Below, in pieces: positions 36,600-49,189 of a stretch of DNA of 64,000 bases. A program made the position numbers and the translations under genes. The DNA lies in contig NC_080670.1 in NCBI RefSeq assembly GCF_030247195.1, positions 31,916,497 through 31,980,496 on the forward strand, given 5' to 3'. Numbering within the stretch: the stretch's first letter is position 1; each line of letters opens with the position of its first letter. The notes below the pieces were generated by a model. It saw nothing but the letters and a program-made list of their open reading frames with translations, searched no databases and was not told the origin of the DNA. Origin of the DNA: Topomyia yanbarensis (taxonomy: Eukaryota; Arthropoda; Insecta; Diptera; Culicidae).

Positions 36600-38808
36600 A
36601 GCATTTATAAATGCATATAGAAGTTTCAAATTGCCAACTTCTGAGAAATTGGTGTTGGTTAAAAGAGCACGTTAATGACGGTATAAATTGAATAAAGTTT
36701 TATAATTTTCTACCTTTCTCGTAGCTTTCCAGCCTTCGGCCTCGTAAGTGTTTCATCGATTCGAAATGTACAATTCAGACCGTTGGATCAGCACCGACAC
36801 AGACCGAAATTGGGTGAAAAGTAACGATAACCTCGTCTAAATTATTAAATTTATTGCCCTTTAGCCCCATTCGTCTACGTGCTAATCGTCGACCCCGTTC
36901 CACGGCTGGGTGTACAACGAAACGACAGACGTCCGATTGACCCCTCGGTGTATCGGCGCGTCATATTCACCTACCATGTCGGCTCGCGGTAGACCAGTAG
37001 GTTGGAGGAGTGTGGCAATCACGAAAAATTATGAATGAATTTTTGTTGCTCAAAAGCTGGTCCCGCGTGTGGAAATGGCGTGGTCGGCCAAACCGCGCAC
37101 AGCTGGCGTCGTTGAGCTCCATCAATTTATTGGATCAGATTGATTTGATTTGTTCGCTGGTTCCGACGCTGGTACGATGGCTAAGGTCTATCACGAGACG
37201 TAAATACCAGCCATCATCATCCAGCTTCTCGGAATTCAACAGAAAACTGATTTTATCTCCCCGCTTGTTCGTCAATTTGTTGTTGATTTATTTAAAAGCT
37301 TGAGCACTCTCTGTGATGGCAGCATAAAATCCCAGGAGATTCTGTCAGGTTTTTTCTCCTTTTCTATATCTGTCTCCTTCTTTCTCTGACAGATCATTTG
37401 AGGTTTAAATTTCACTTCAATTAATTCACGCCTTCCAGGTCCCGGTTGCTTCGATCGACGTTGGATTCGACTGTGAGAAAGTATATAGGTTAGAATAAAA
37501 ATGGCATCAGCAGCACCAGTCACTGACCCTGCTATATAGGCGGCCTCATCCGTCAGGTTGAATAAAGGCCGAAACCCAGAAGCTCATGGCTACCTTATTT
37601 GTTATTCATATTCACCGACCAAAAAAAAAAGGTGGACTCAGCTTGCCTCTGCCTGCTTGGATGGTTGGCATTCATTGAAAGTGTAACAATAACAATTCCC
37701 TCTAAAACGCTCTTTCTTTCTCCAGAAGCCCGAATAAAATACAATCGACGTCGTTGAAGACGGTGATGGTGCGAAATTATGACCCGGGATCATTGAGAGT
37801 CATTGCCGGATTCCTCGTCGTTCAGTTGGAATGTTGAGGTTCACACGACTGCAACGAGGCAACAGAAATTTTTTTTCGAGTGAATGCTCGATTAAACGCG
37901 TTCAATTCATTATTCATCATCGGCACAAGTGGCTTCTGCTTAGTTCTGTTTCCGTTATCTGCCTTCAGCGCACAGTTCGATCGGTTCCAACTAAAACGGG
38001 TCTGGCCTTAGAAACGTCAAAATAACGAAACACCACCCGCTGTGCGTTTAGCCAAGACTTGAACGATTAAAATCGCCGCCAACTATGTTGCTGTTGTTGT
38101 TGTTACTGTTGTCGTGGTTGTCGAACTCGAACTGTGGTTGATTCGAATTCGGATCTCAACCAATAAAAAATAAGGCGCGATGGTGTCGAAAGTGTAGGTC
38201 CTGGTCGTGTCGGTGACGTTTATGGTAAAGTAATTAATTTCCTGTTGTTAATTCCCAGTGTTTTTTTTTGCGGTCCTCGTACTGGTTCCCACGAAAGCGG
38301 CCCGGGGTCACGATGGCGATCAACGACGCAGCGTTTGAAAAGAATGAAATCCGTTCAGTCAGTCTTTGCAGGCCCCGATTAATCAAGTCCTACTTGATAC
38401 AGTTTTTAATTTGAATGTGAGTACTTCTCCTCTTAAGCCTCTTCCTACTTGAGGTGTTCTCATGTATCTTTTTTGGGTTTTGTTGTTTCTGCGGGCACTA
38501 CTTCGGAACTTGAAACGATGAGAATCGTTTTTTTTTTACCAAAATAGTTTGGAGGAAAACAAAATTTATACAAGTAGCTCTCCAATTGAAATGGGCCCTT
38601 GTTCTACCCGAACTCGAGGTGGTATGATTGAGGGTGTTTATTTTCCTGTGGCTTAAGTGGGTTGAAATTGTAGCAAGAGGAATCGTGGCCGTTGGGAACG
38701 TGCTAGTCAAATATGTTAGGAGATCAAAATTCCAGTGGTTACACCACTCTTCGCTGGACGAAGTCGAAGTAGGATATAGGAACACTTCTGGATTGAATTT
38801 AAATACTT
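36600..38808. other. Unassigned intronic or intergenic DNA
   Basis: Unique-looking sequence with no recognised exon or repeat. A GTT microsatellite lies near 38090-38106. The open frames at 37010-37303 and 37272-37523 overlap on opposite strands and have no domain support. Confidence 0.4.
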
Positions 38809-39076
38809 TTCTCGTCATGACATCATCAATCTGAATAATATTAACTGATGTGGCAAGCCATCTGAACTTGTGGCTGGAAAAACAAACATTTCTAATATTT
38901 TATAAACCAATACAGTTCATCACCCTGACTCAAGCTCACCGGAACTGTTTCGTTACAACGCCAAAACGGCCCAGTAAATGTTTGCCAATCTATTGTGCGA
39001 AAAGGCCAGTCATTCTATTCTACGTCGCGGATCGGCGGTCTACCGCTTCCGGTTACAAAATAACCGTCGAAAGTGC
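38809..39076. repeat. Dispersed repeat, copy 1 (about 268 bp)
   Basis: It starts TTCTCGTCATGACATCATC and ends near ACAAAATAACCGTCG. It aligns over its whole length with 42045-42314, sharing blocks such as GATGTGGCAAGC, CTCACCGGAACTGTT and CCAAAACGGCCCAGTAA. The family is unknown and non-coding. Confidence 0.8.
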
Positions 39077-42044
39077 TACCCCGCATATCCATCAAGAAAC
39101 AATGAATAGTCCACTTCTCGCCAGTCGCGTCAGGGCATCCAACGGTGACCCTGTCCCACCGGTAAGATCGTGCCAGATTCACACCTTTTAACAATTCAAT
39201 TCCCTTCTGGCCCACCGGAAAAATAAAAGGCCGGACGGGACGAACGTACGGAGATCGCACGGCCCTGCAGCAAGATTGCATTTTTATTATGCACTTGTTA
39301 TTACGAAACGACAACAACAACAACTACAGCAACAATGGAAGCTCCCAAATAGTTTTAATAAGATTTTTATTGATATTGATATACGGAACGTTTAAGCCGT
39401 GGTCTCGCTTTTCGCATTGCATATCTGCAAATTGCAACTTCATTTCCATATAATGGAAACTGTTGCTTGCGGAAAGGCCGGACGGGGACGACAGCGTCAG
39501 TCCGCAGGTCGAGGCAGACGGATTTTTTTTCTCGCTTCACTTACCTGCTTCTGTTGTCCGTTTTGCTTTTGGGATTTGGTTCCTTTTCCACCAAGCATAT
39601 TTATGTACTAAGCTACCGAAACCAACAACAACAACAACCGCAACAGTGCTTAATTCCGCTTTTTGAAGAAGGGTTTATCCTTTCACGAAAGCCAGCTTTT
39701 TTTCCTTCGCTGCTTATTCGAATACTCGACGAAGTTCTCATGTCGTATCCAGTGAAAAACAAAAAACCAACGAAGAAACAAAAAACTTTTCATCTCATTA
39801 AAATTCTTCGGTCGAAGAAGTTACGTTCTGCTTCAACCTGAGAGTTCTTGGTTGGTTTGGGGAGGGTCAACTTTTTTCTTTCGATTCGTTGTCGGGATCG
39901 AAGCAATCTGTGCAGCCTGCTAGGATGATCTGAATCCCAGCCAGCTCAATCCATCGGTCACTGAGACACACGGCCGCAGTTCGTCAGGCTGTCGGTGAAT
40001 GAATCAAAGTGCACAAACTCAGCCTGCTTTGATTGTCACTCAAAGCAAATGTAGTCCATTCAGACAAAATATCGATCGGCGTGTCGACGATCCCCGCCCT
40101 CGTGAGCGCACTGCAGCTGCGCATCCTCGTGGATGTTTCGAATTTTTCGCCAAGAACCGGGGACTTGTTTTAATTTTGCTGCATTTCGTCCGTTTGGTTT
40201 CAAATGAAAGTGGGAAAAATGCTCATTAAAATTCCTCGCAAATGCAGTCCTGATGGAGACGGAGAAGTAATTTCATGTGACGTGTTTTCCGCGGTGAATA
40301 TCGGTACGCGATTCGGTTGCAGTTGTTGAGCGGGTAATTTGACGGTCGGCTGGGGTGAGGGGAACTACATGCTGACGAAATATTTCTAATTGATCAGTTT
40401 CCCGGGAGTTTCGGTTCTCGGTTCGGTTTCCTTTGCCATTCGGAGCTCTCGGTGGTTTAACGGTTGATTGAAGTCAATTACCGAAGAGTTGGGCTCGATT
40501 AGGCTGCGGCTGGTGCCGTGGTCGGAAAAAGTCACTCAACTTCAGCCTGATGCGGTTTCGGTCTTTCTAGCGGATTGACTTGACAGCTGCCATGTGTTTC
40601 CTTCGAAAACATGGTGCATGGGTTGTTGCCTCTTTTTCGAACACATCTCCGACCATATTCCATAAAAAGTCACAGCATCCTTGAATCACTTTCTCCGCTG
40701 CCCAAATAAAAAGTGACAAATTTGCATGGTTTACTATTTGCACAAATTTGAGCTGTCATCCGCCGCGCAGACGCAACAATGGTGCGATAAAATCGCACTC
40801 CGCATCCAATTATGCAGATAAATGTGTATAATTTTACGATCGAAGATTTGAAATTCGGCTATATTTGGAAGGGAATTTAGTTAAAAATCTCATCAGTTGA
40901 CCTGACCGATCCGGCCGGGTCTGCCGTAGGGCGGACGCGGATCGACAACTTTAACAGCCACTTTTGATTTATCGCCAAGCGATGAGACACGCGAAAATCT
41001 CGCACCGAAAATATGAAACCGAAAAAACCGGTTCGTGACTCGTCTTCCCCTTGGCCGGTTTGGTTTGGGGCCTTTCGGCGTCATTGCTGCCTGCATCCTT
41101 CCCCCAAGAAACGTTGACGTTGGTTGTTGTTTTTTTTTCTCTCCATTGCCAGAGTAAACGATTGACCTAACTGACACACTTTTAGCAGAGTTGCTAAATG
41201 CATCGACTAAGGTTATTCACTCAAATTTGAAAAGGGAAATTTCGGCCGGAAGCACTTGAAATAGTTCCTGCACTTGTTCCCCAACCTCTAATAGTCGGTA
41301 GGCCCTGAACCCTCCTTCCTTCAATGAGACAAGCCTACAATTAGAGACACGTTTAGGACTTTCCCCCTTAAAATCTCAATTGTTTCTCATCACACAGATA
41401 CACCAACACCTGGTTGAGAGCATCATCAATCGATTGCGTTCGATTGAATCTCGACTGACTGTGCAGGCGCACCAGCAGCAGCCTCCGCAATTAGACGCGG
41501 GATTGATGCTTGAGCTAATTATTACCACTATTTCCGCCACTTTATAGCCCCTTCGAACGTCGGAGATGGCGCGAAGGAGCATTGCACATCGAGACTCATA
41601 CGTATTTTCATTGCGCCACACCGTTTTCCATTACCATTTTTTTTTATTATTTTCAAATCCGATCCGACTCCGAGCGCGTGTGAAATTGTGACTGTTGAAA
41701 GTTGAAGCAGGCAACAATAATAACAATAACAACAAAAAAGCCGGTGGTAAATGTGCGGGGGAATGATCCTCAGTTGGCGGTGAAATGCACATAAACGTGA
41801 ACCATGCATGGCTGTGAGTGCTTCATTTAGATCTAGGCTGAAAAAAAAAAAAATCAGTAGGCTGTGCGATTTGTGGGATGAAGCGAAATATTAAGATGCC
41901 ATCTGAATCGGGACAAGCGGGCGTATACCCAAGTTGTCACATGTACAGATTTATCTGTAAAGGTAAAGATGTTTTGACTTCTTGTTTAGTGAATTTCTAA
42001 AGTCCAATGTGAAACAAATTGAAAATCAGTAACATTGAATGCTG
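39077..42044. other. Unassigned, relatively GC-balanced DNA
   Basis: No recognised coding exon, RNA gene or repeat family between the two copies of the 268-bp repeat. It includes short CAA/ACA-type microsatellites (near 39308-39330 and 39620-39645) and several overlapping open frames without domain support. Confidence 0.4.
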
Positions 42045-42314
42045 TTCTCGTCATGACATCATTAATTTGAATAAAAGTAGTTGATGTGGCAAGCTATCTG
42101 AGCTTGTGGCTTGGAAAGGCAAATATTTCTAATATTGGGTAAACCAATACAGTCCGTTGCCCTGAAACACGCTCACCGGAACTGTTGCGTTACAACTCCA
42201 AAACGGCCCAGTAATTGTTTGCCAATTTTTTGTGTGAACAGTCTGTTCTGTTCTTCGGCGGATAACAGATCTGCCAGTCTACCATTTCCGGCTATAAAGT
42301 AACCGTCAAAAGTC
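42045..42314. repeat. Dispersed repeat, copy 2 (about 268 bp)
   Basis: Same family and orientation as 38809-39076, about 80% identical by eye. Shared blocks include CCAATACAGT and CTCACCGGAACTGTT. Copies are 3.2 kb apart and their flanks differ, which argues for two insertions or an old duplication rather than a simple tandem repeat. Confidence 0.8.
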
Positions 42315-43839
42315 AGTTACGCATTCGCTGTGAAAAAAATCACTGCCGGTGCAGAATTCGAATGTCAAATCTTTTGGACACCGACTAAATGCGCTACCTT
42401 TACGCTCCAACTAGGATCCAACCACAGAGAATTGTCAATCCTATTCCTACTGCGAGTATCGATGCGATGTGAAATGTGTGAAATTTACGACCAACATGTA
42501 GTTCAACCATTGGTTTTGTTCTGCGAGAATTTGGAGGTGAAAAAGATTGTTTATACCAAAATAATGCTAAAATAATAAGCTAAACAAAAGTTTAGAAACC
42601 TTTAAAATTCCAGAAAACTATCAGAAAAAGTTATTTTAAAAAAGGGAAGCTGAGGGCTGTTTCATAGAAAACTTCACAATTGTCTATCTAAATCAACAAA
42701 GAGACATTTAGTGTCTTCAGCAAAGTTGTTTTTAATTGCATACTCTACTACCTTGGTAAAAAAAATTGTTTTGATCTGTGTAAATGAACAAACAAAAACT
42801 CCCTGCTTATCTTCAAAGGAGCTGAATCAGCAAACCAATATTTTTAAAGAAATTGGGAAATTTTTTTTATAGATTTATCAAGAAAAATATTCGCAGTTGT
42901 TCTCATCTTGTTGTTCTAATTTTTGATGATTTTGCTTATGAGGTACCAATTTTTTTTCTATGAAAAATGTCGACACCTACACCCTCGACCTTTGATGAAA
43001 ACCCTGGACTAATCGCTCTGTCCAGAGTTGAGCGCAATCAGTTCTAAAGTTCCCAAATAACCCCAAGAGCTTGAGCTTGTATGGGATTTTTGGCCAAAAT
43101 GTAAAACGATAAATCTATCACAAATCCTCGGCAGTCGGCTGCCCAGAGCAATATACACATGATAACACTTCTAAGAGTTGCATATCGTATCGTCTCACTT
43201 GTCAAGGTGAATTCAAATTTGTGTACCTTTTTACCCCATCCCACTAACAAAACCTCCGTCATGTGACGAACGTGGAGGTGTAGAGCTATACACGGTCTCC
43301 ATAACAACGTTTGTCACTCGAATTTTTTTTTTCCTTCCTCGATGACTGTAAGGACGTGACCGGCGCCAGTATTGGCAACTTCAAAATATAGAATTATACT
43401 ACTAAGCTACACCCAGGCTTTATTCGTTGATTCTCAGTGCAGTTTCGCTTGCTCTGGTCATTCACGGAATAGCAACCACGAATTGTACGGTTATCACGCC
43501 CATGCTCATTTTTGGCCAAATGACTGAGTAAACACTTCGCAAAATTGCTGCACGATGTCGATATAGACAACAAAACACGGACTTAGGAAATAGTTAAACA
43601 TTTGAAGAAATGCTAAACAACACTGCAAGGCAATCCGACCAACCGTTGAATAGTTATTAACGTTAAAAGCTGAATACTCCTGTTTCATATTCACTAAGGG
43701 CGTACTCTGCTGGAACCAAAAATATTGTTATTGTAAAATTGAGAAAAACACACAGTAATACGCAAACTGTCACACGGATATAGTAAGACTTTGGCTTCGT
43801 GAAATTACAAACGCACATGCGGTAAAACAATGCACAATG
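42315..43839. other. Repeat-fragment-rich, non-coding stretch
   Basis: Contains AT-rich blocks of the type GTGTCTTCAGCAAAGTTGT (near 42709), also seen in altered form near 48839 (GTCTTCGGCAAAATTGTAG). They look like decayed dispersed repeats. The minus-strand frames at 43044-43307, 43506-43694 and 43663-43845 have no recognisable domain. Confidence 0.45.
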
Positions 43840-44334
43840 TAGCATAAAAACGCTCGAGCTTTTCGCGATTATACAAACCCGGTCGCAAAAGCGATCATTC
43901 AGACACGTCTACGCCCCCGACCACGCAATCGTAATAACGTTCCGGCGATTAAGTATAAAGTGCGCCCGTTTCCACATCATCATAAAATGGTCACGTCTTC
44001 GATTTTAGCAGCGTAGGTCTGCCTTTAGTGTTCATCTTAAAAAACACTAGAAGTCTCAAGGCGCCATGGCCAAATACTCGAGTGGTATGGGGGAACTCAC
44101 TCGCTTCTAGATCTGAACCGAACACTCAGAATCGTGAGTTCGTGAAGTTATATGCACACGATACACACGTCCACGCGATCAAACCCGCTAACGCTAACAA
44201 ACGCTCGAGCACCGCGCGATAATATAACCCTGGTCACAAAGGCGAATATGCAAATACGATTTTTCACGCAAAGCGTTGCCAGCATCAAACATAAAAATGC
44301 ACCTGTGATAAGGTGAACGTTTGAACACTTACAC

Positions 44335-45760
44335 ATGTATAAACGTGTGGACGCTCTCAACTCAGTGATAAATACTGCCGAGATAGCGATCCAACGAAAA
44401 AGGCGAGGTATTCGATACTGTGCGTTAGTGACACTTGACGTGAAGAACGCATTCAACAGCGCAAGCTGGGATGCCATCGCGCTCTCGTTACACCGGCTTA
44501 GCCTACCGGTGGGTCTGTACCGGATCCTGGAAAGTTACTTCCAAAACCGTGTACTGCTATACGAGACCGATGCCGGTCAGAAAAGGGTTCCGATTACCGC
44601 CGGAGTCCCGCAGGGCTCGATCCTAGGCCCGGTGCTATGGAACCTCATGTATGACGGGGTTCTGAGACTGAAGTTCCCTCCTGGGGTCAAGATCGTCGGC
44701 TTTGCCGACGACGTAACCTTGGAGGTCTACGGGGAGTCAATTCCTGAGGTAGAACTAACCGCAGAACACGCGATTAGCACGGTGGAGGAATGGATGAGTG
44801 CGAGAGGCCTGGAGCTCGCTCATCATAAGACGGAGGTAGTTATCGTCAACAACCGCAAGTCGGCACAACATGCAGTTATCCATGTGGGAGAAGTCGCGAT
44901 CACTTCACAGCGAAGTCTGAAGTCTCGGAGTCATTATAGACGACAAGCTGACCTTCGGCAGCCATGTCGACTATACGTGCAAGAGAGCGTCGACTGCTGT
45001 TGCGGCTCTATCGAGAATGATGTCCAACAGCTCAAAGGTGTGCGCCAGTAGACTTAGGTTACTGGCAGGCGTTGCCGTATCTATCCTCAGGTACGGCGGC
45101 CCGTCATGGTCAAGAGCACTGAGGGTAACCAGTTACCTACAGAAACTGGAGAGCACCTACCGCGTGATGTGCCTCAGAGTGATATCTGCCTACCGCACGG
45201 TATCACACGATGCATCCTGCGTGATAGCGAGCATGATGCCAGTCGGGCTGGTCATTCGGGAAGATGAGGAGTGCTTTGAGCTACGTGGAAATAGGGGTGC
45301 CCGCGAGCGCACCAGGGTGACCTCGGTCGCCAGATGGCAGCGTGAGTGGGACAACTCCTCGAAAGGTAGGTGGACCCACCGGCTGATACCTAGCATATCG
45401 AGCTGGGTGGGAAGACCCAATGGGGAAGTTCACTTCCACCTGCCACAATTCCTGTCAGGCCATGGCTGTTTCCGTCAGTACCTCCACAGGTTCGGGCACG
45501 CGGAGGTCCCAGTCTGCCCGGACTGCCCAGGTGTAGATGAAACTGCCGAACACATACTGTTCGTATGTCATCGGTTCGACGTCGAAAGAAGAGCAATGCT
45601 TGACGTCTGTGGCTGGGACACAACCCCTGATACCCTTATTCAGCGGATGTGTCAATCGGTGGGGAAGTGGAACGCAGTCTCGGCTGCTACCATCCAGATT
45701 GCCAGTAGGCTACAGGTAATCTGGCGAACCGAGCAACAGACGACGGGTACGGCTAACTAG
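44335..45760 (+). pseudogene. R1-type LINE ORF2, 5'-truncated and frameshifted
   Basis: The first part (44335 to about 44925) contains reverse-transcriptase motifs TLDVKNAFNSASWD, AGVPQGSILGPVLWNLMYDG and the catalytic VGFADDVTLEVYG. A small deletion near 44915-44930 shifts the frame. The protein then continues in another frame through LTFGSHVDYTC into the open frame at 45017-45760. That part ends with CPDCPGVDETAEHILFVC, a CX2CX8HX4C motif typical of the C-terminus of R1/Jockey-type ORF2 proteins. The endonuclease part is missing because of the 5' truncation. The style (GVPQGSILGPVLWN) fits the R1 group. It cannot be active. Confidence 0.85.
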
Positions 45761-46708
45761 TGATTGGTTAGCTGGAGCAGAAAAGGCCAAGCGCAAAAAA
45801 GGGAGTGAATGGTCTGTTCATGCCGAGGCAGGTTTGGCGCAGCGAATGGCAACCGCGTAAGGGGTAAACCCAGCCACCCCGAAGCAAGACAGAAGAGTGA
45901 GTGTATAGGCGTATAAGTGGACTGCCTCATGCCAAGACGGGAGGGTCGTAGCGTAGTATGTTGGAACTTAGCTATCGATGCCTCATGGCGTGGCAGAGGA
46001 GTGAAAGGGTGAGCATCCAAGTCAGTCTCACACGACATGTTAAGGGTGAGCATAAAAGTCAGCCTCACAGGTTGGTAGAGGCTAGCACAAAAGTCAGCCT
46101 AGCAAGGAATGAAAAAGGTGAGCACACAAGTCAGCCTCGCATGGTATGTCAGAAGTGGGGCCTAAGAAAAATGTCCCACATGAGATGCCAAGGGGAGTGA
46201 CAAAAGTACAATAGAGAGGCACGATTGAGAGTGAATCAGGTGATAGGGTGAGCACCCAAGTCAGCCTCACATGGTATGGGTGGGGCGAGCACAAAAGTAA
46301 GCCTAGCAAGGAACGAGTAAGGTGAGCACACAAGTCAGCCTCGCATGGAACGTAAAAGGTGAGCACAAAAGTCAGCCTCATGTGGGAGTGTATGAGAGTG
46401 AATCAAAGTGCGATTGAGAGAGCACCCAAGTAAGCCTCATACAGGATGTATGAACGCGTGAGTGAGAGTGAATGAGTACATTTAGTACAGCCATCCCCCC
46501 AGAAGTAATACCGAGAGGTAGTTCCTGTGAGGAATGATGGCGGAGCCCAATGGAGTTTAGTCGGTATTAATGGCTGGTCACCATTCGAGTCCGACACGCC
46601 CCCAGTGCAGCCCGTGCGGTAGATTGGACCCTACCAATAGCACGTGTACTGGGCTAGGACATAAAGGTCTTCTCCATTGTAAAAAAAAAGAAAACATTTA
46701 TAAACGTG
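44338..46708 (+). mobile_element. 5'-truncated R1-type LINE with 10-bp target site duplication
   Basis: TATAAACGTG is present at 44338-44347 and again at 46699-46708, directly flanking the element. Its interior is a 5'-truncated reverse transcriptase plus C-terminal region, a 3' UTR with about 37-bp tandem repeats, and an A-rich end (46679-46694). Truncation at the 5' end with a target duplication and A-rich 3' end is the mark of target-primed reverse transcription. The exact duplication indicates a fairly recent insertion. Confidence 0.88.
46005..46445 (+). repeat. Minisatellite in the R1-type LINE 3' UTR
   Basis: About nine copies of a GTGAGCACAAAAGTCAGCCT unit, with a variable CACATGG-type tail, start near 46008, 46046, 46082, 46117, 46247, 46284, 46321, 46358 and 46418. 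Spacing is 35-38 bp where adjacent. The array lies in the element's 3' UTR, between the ORF stop and the A-rich end. Confidence 0.85.
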
Positions 46709-47165
46709 ATTCGCAGTTCGAATATAAAATCGCGTGTTCCCACCCGATCATAAATCGGCCACGATCAGAAGCTTCTTCGCTTGGTTCTAGTAGTCTAGGT
46801 TCATGTCTTGAGTTAATTCATTCTCAAAAAATACGACTACGACTAGACAACAAGTCTCATAGCGATGTTTGCCGGCAACTTTTGTGATATAGGGGAACTA
46901 ACTCTCTTCTAGCATTTAAACCGTATACCTAAAATTACCAGACTCGCGAATATGCAACTGATTGTACAGCTGTACAATAAAATTTGTTAACATACAAACG
47001 CTAGAACCTTCACGATCATCCAGGTACTCCCAGGATCGCGTTCTCGCAAATATGAAAACTCCCCGTTGACTAATTGAATGTTTTAGCGGTTTCAAACGCG
47101 AACACATAAACGCTCGTTCCCACGCGATCATGAAATCTCTACGTCCTCACATCTGAAGAGTACTC

Positions 47166-47455
47166 TAGAGATGGTCAGGTTTTCGGACCCGAAACCCGAA
47201 CTTGACGAGTTACGGGCAGGGTTTGGGTTCTTTCAATTTAAAATTGTCGAGTTCGGCTCTAGTTCCGCGTTTTAAAATTCAAAATTCTCACGCTTGGGTT
47301 TTTGAAATATGAAATTTTCGGGTTCGGGTTTTCCCATTTTGATATTTTCGGGTTCGTATGGTGTCCGGGCCTACAACAATTTTTATTTTTGGGTTTGGAA
47401 GGGTTCGGTTTTTTTTTAATTTGAGCATTCTCGGGTTGGGTTTTAATAAATGCTT
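47166..47455 (+). mobile_element. Third copy of the hAT-like end with GGGTTC array, truncated
   Basis: It begins TAGAGATGGTCAGGTTTTCG at 47166, the same terminus as the element at 33658, and continues with degenerate CGGGTTCGGGTTTT-type units to about 47455. No opposite terminus or matching target duplication was found, so this looks like a truncated or decayed copy. Confidence 0.65.
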
Positions 47456-48394
47456 TATATGGATAAACCGGTGGCAAAGCTGTGCAAAATTTGTCCTTCG
47501 CAAACTACCAAGCATTCAATTCTTAGATATGCTCAAAAAAGTAATTTGAGCCTTAGCAGTGTTTTAGTGGCTGACATTTTCCGTCTCGTCTGCAATTGTA
47601 GTGAGTGATTCTGACAGGCAGCCCTTCCGAGAACCTACAGCTCCAGTTGGACCGCTCTAAAAAGTATTTGAATCGGCGCCAAATTCATGTGATGCCACAG
47701 AACCGGTAATGCCAGATCAGACGCATTTCAGAGTAGAGCCGTTTCGACATAGCCACACATTGCCTGCCAGATCAGAAATTTAGTAAAAGATTTTGAAATT
47801 CTTTTAAATTTTAGGGCAAATTGACATTCTAATTAATTTAATACCATGTGTGCCACAAACATTAATATGGACAAGAAAAATTGTAGGCGAACTTTTGCAA
47901 TTTTCCAGGATCCCTACATGTATTGGCTGTGTATGTGCAGACTAGACTAGACTAGAAATTGACATTCTAATTAATTTGTGTATTACATTTTAAGCCACCT
48001 CCCAATGAAAATGCTGGTATCGGACTTTAAATTGAAATTGGAAAAATTAGGAAGTAGATTGGGACTGATCAAATTTCGTGTCAAAATCTGTCAAACATTG
48101 TGAAGTTTCTTATCCGTTGACAGTAAAAGTTTCTTCTGTCCAAAACAACATGAATACTCTTGTTCACTTTTTTAGACTACCTATGGAGCTAGAATTGTTA
48201 AAAACTCAATCTGCTCAAAATTTTAGTCAAATGGGACAAATTTAGCTACGGAACGAATGTGCTTTAAGTTTGTAGGGGATTTTTTTATGAATATTTATTT
48301 AATTATTTTTGCTGGACCCCTTTTCGCCTCTAAATGGCACTGTATGCATTAGATTAATCCCACTAGTGAGAGTCAGAAAGTTTTAGATGAACGA

Positions 48395-48690
48395 TACTTT
48401 CCGAAGAAATTTGGTACGTAAGATGCGCCTTTGTTTTGACTAGAAAATTGTACTTCCAAATTTCACCGAAAAGATAGTGCTAACACTAACTTTTCAACGG
48501 AACGAGATAGAAATAAGATGTCTTCTACAAAAAAGCAGAACAGATGTTTTTCTTCGGAACATATACACATTCTGTAGGTTTCCGTTGAAAAGTTAGTGTT
48601 GGCGCCCTCAATTCAGTGAAATGAGGAACCAAAATTTTCTAGCCAAAGGATGACGGATTAAATTTCTTCCAAACGTACTACTTAGCCAAA
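48395..48690. mobile_element. Hairpin (MITE-like) inverted repeat
   Basis: AACACTAACTTTTCAACGGAA at 48482-48502 is perfectly inverted at 48580-48600. Outside this the arms continue with weaker pairing: GAAGAAATTTGG, CTAGAAAATT and TTTCACC-type blocks on the left match AAATTTCTTCC, AATTTTCTAG and TCAGTGAAA-type blocks on the right. Arms are roughly 100 bp with a 77-bp loop. No coding potential. Confidence 0.7.
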
Positions 48691-49189
48691 CCGATTTTTT
48701 TTTTCACAATAAATAAAATCTGTAGGATTTAACTACTGATTTACCATGAGGCTCTATTAGGCCCTGTTCAAAAGTAATTCAGACATCATTTCGTAAAAAG
48801 ATGGATAACTTTTCATATTGAAGCTGAATCGATTAGCAGTCTTCGGCAAAATTGTAGAAGACAAAATTGTTTTTCTGAATATCATATTTACATGCGAGCT
48901 AGTGATTGTTCTACTTGTAAATTATCGAAAAAATTATCCCAGTTTCTTGCCCATTGGTCCACTGGTTAGACTTGGCCGATGTGGTTTAAATTTGGAGCAT
49001 CTGCTTCTGGTATGGCTAGGAATCTACGCAGGGGTGGGCCAATGGGGGTCATTTTTTTCTTCTGTTTATCTAAACATAATCATTTCAACTAGGATTAAAA
49101 TCAGCTTTTGTTACAAATTGTAGTAAATTATAATTTTGATATGATTATTTCCGCTAGTCAACATTCACGCGCAAAAAAAATCTATTTCC

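Larger units (their letters stand above)
43840..47160. repeat. About 440-bp repeat region interrupted by an R1-type LINE
   Basis: On both sides of the LINE the sequence carries matching pieces: GGGGAACTCAC at 44090 and GGGGAACTAAC at 46892, each followed by a CTTCTAG block, plus CACGCGATCA and AAACGCTCG motifs on both sides. Removing the LINE and one target copy (2361 bp) makes the two GGGGAACT sites 441 bp apart. This suggests a low-copy tandem repeat present before the LINE insertion. Confidence 0.6.
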
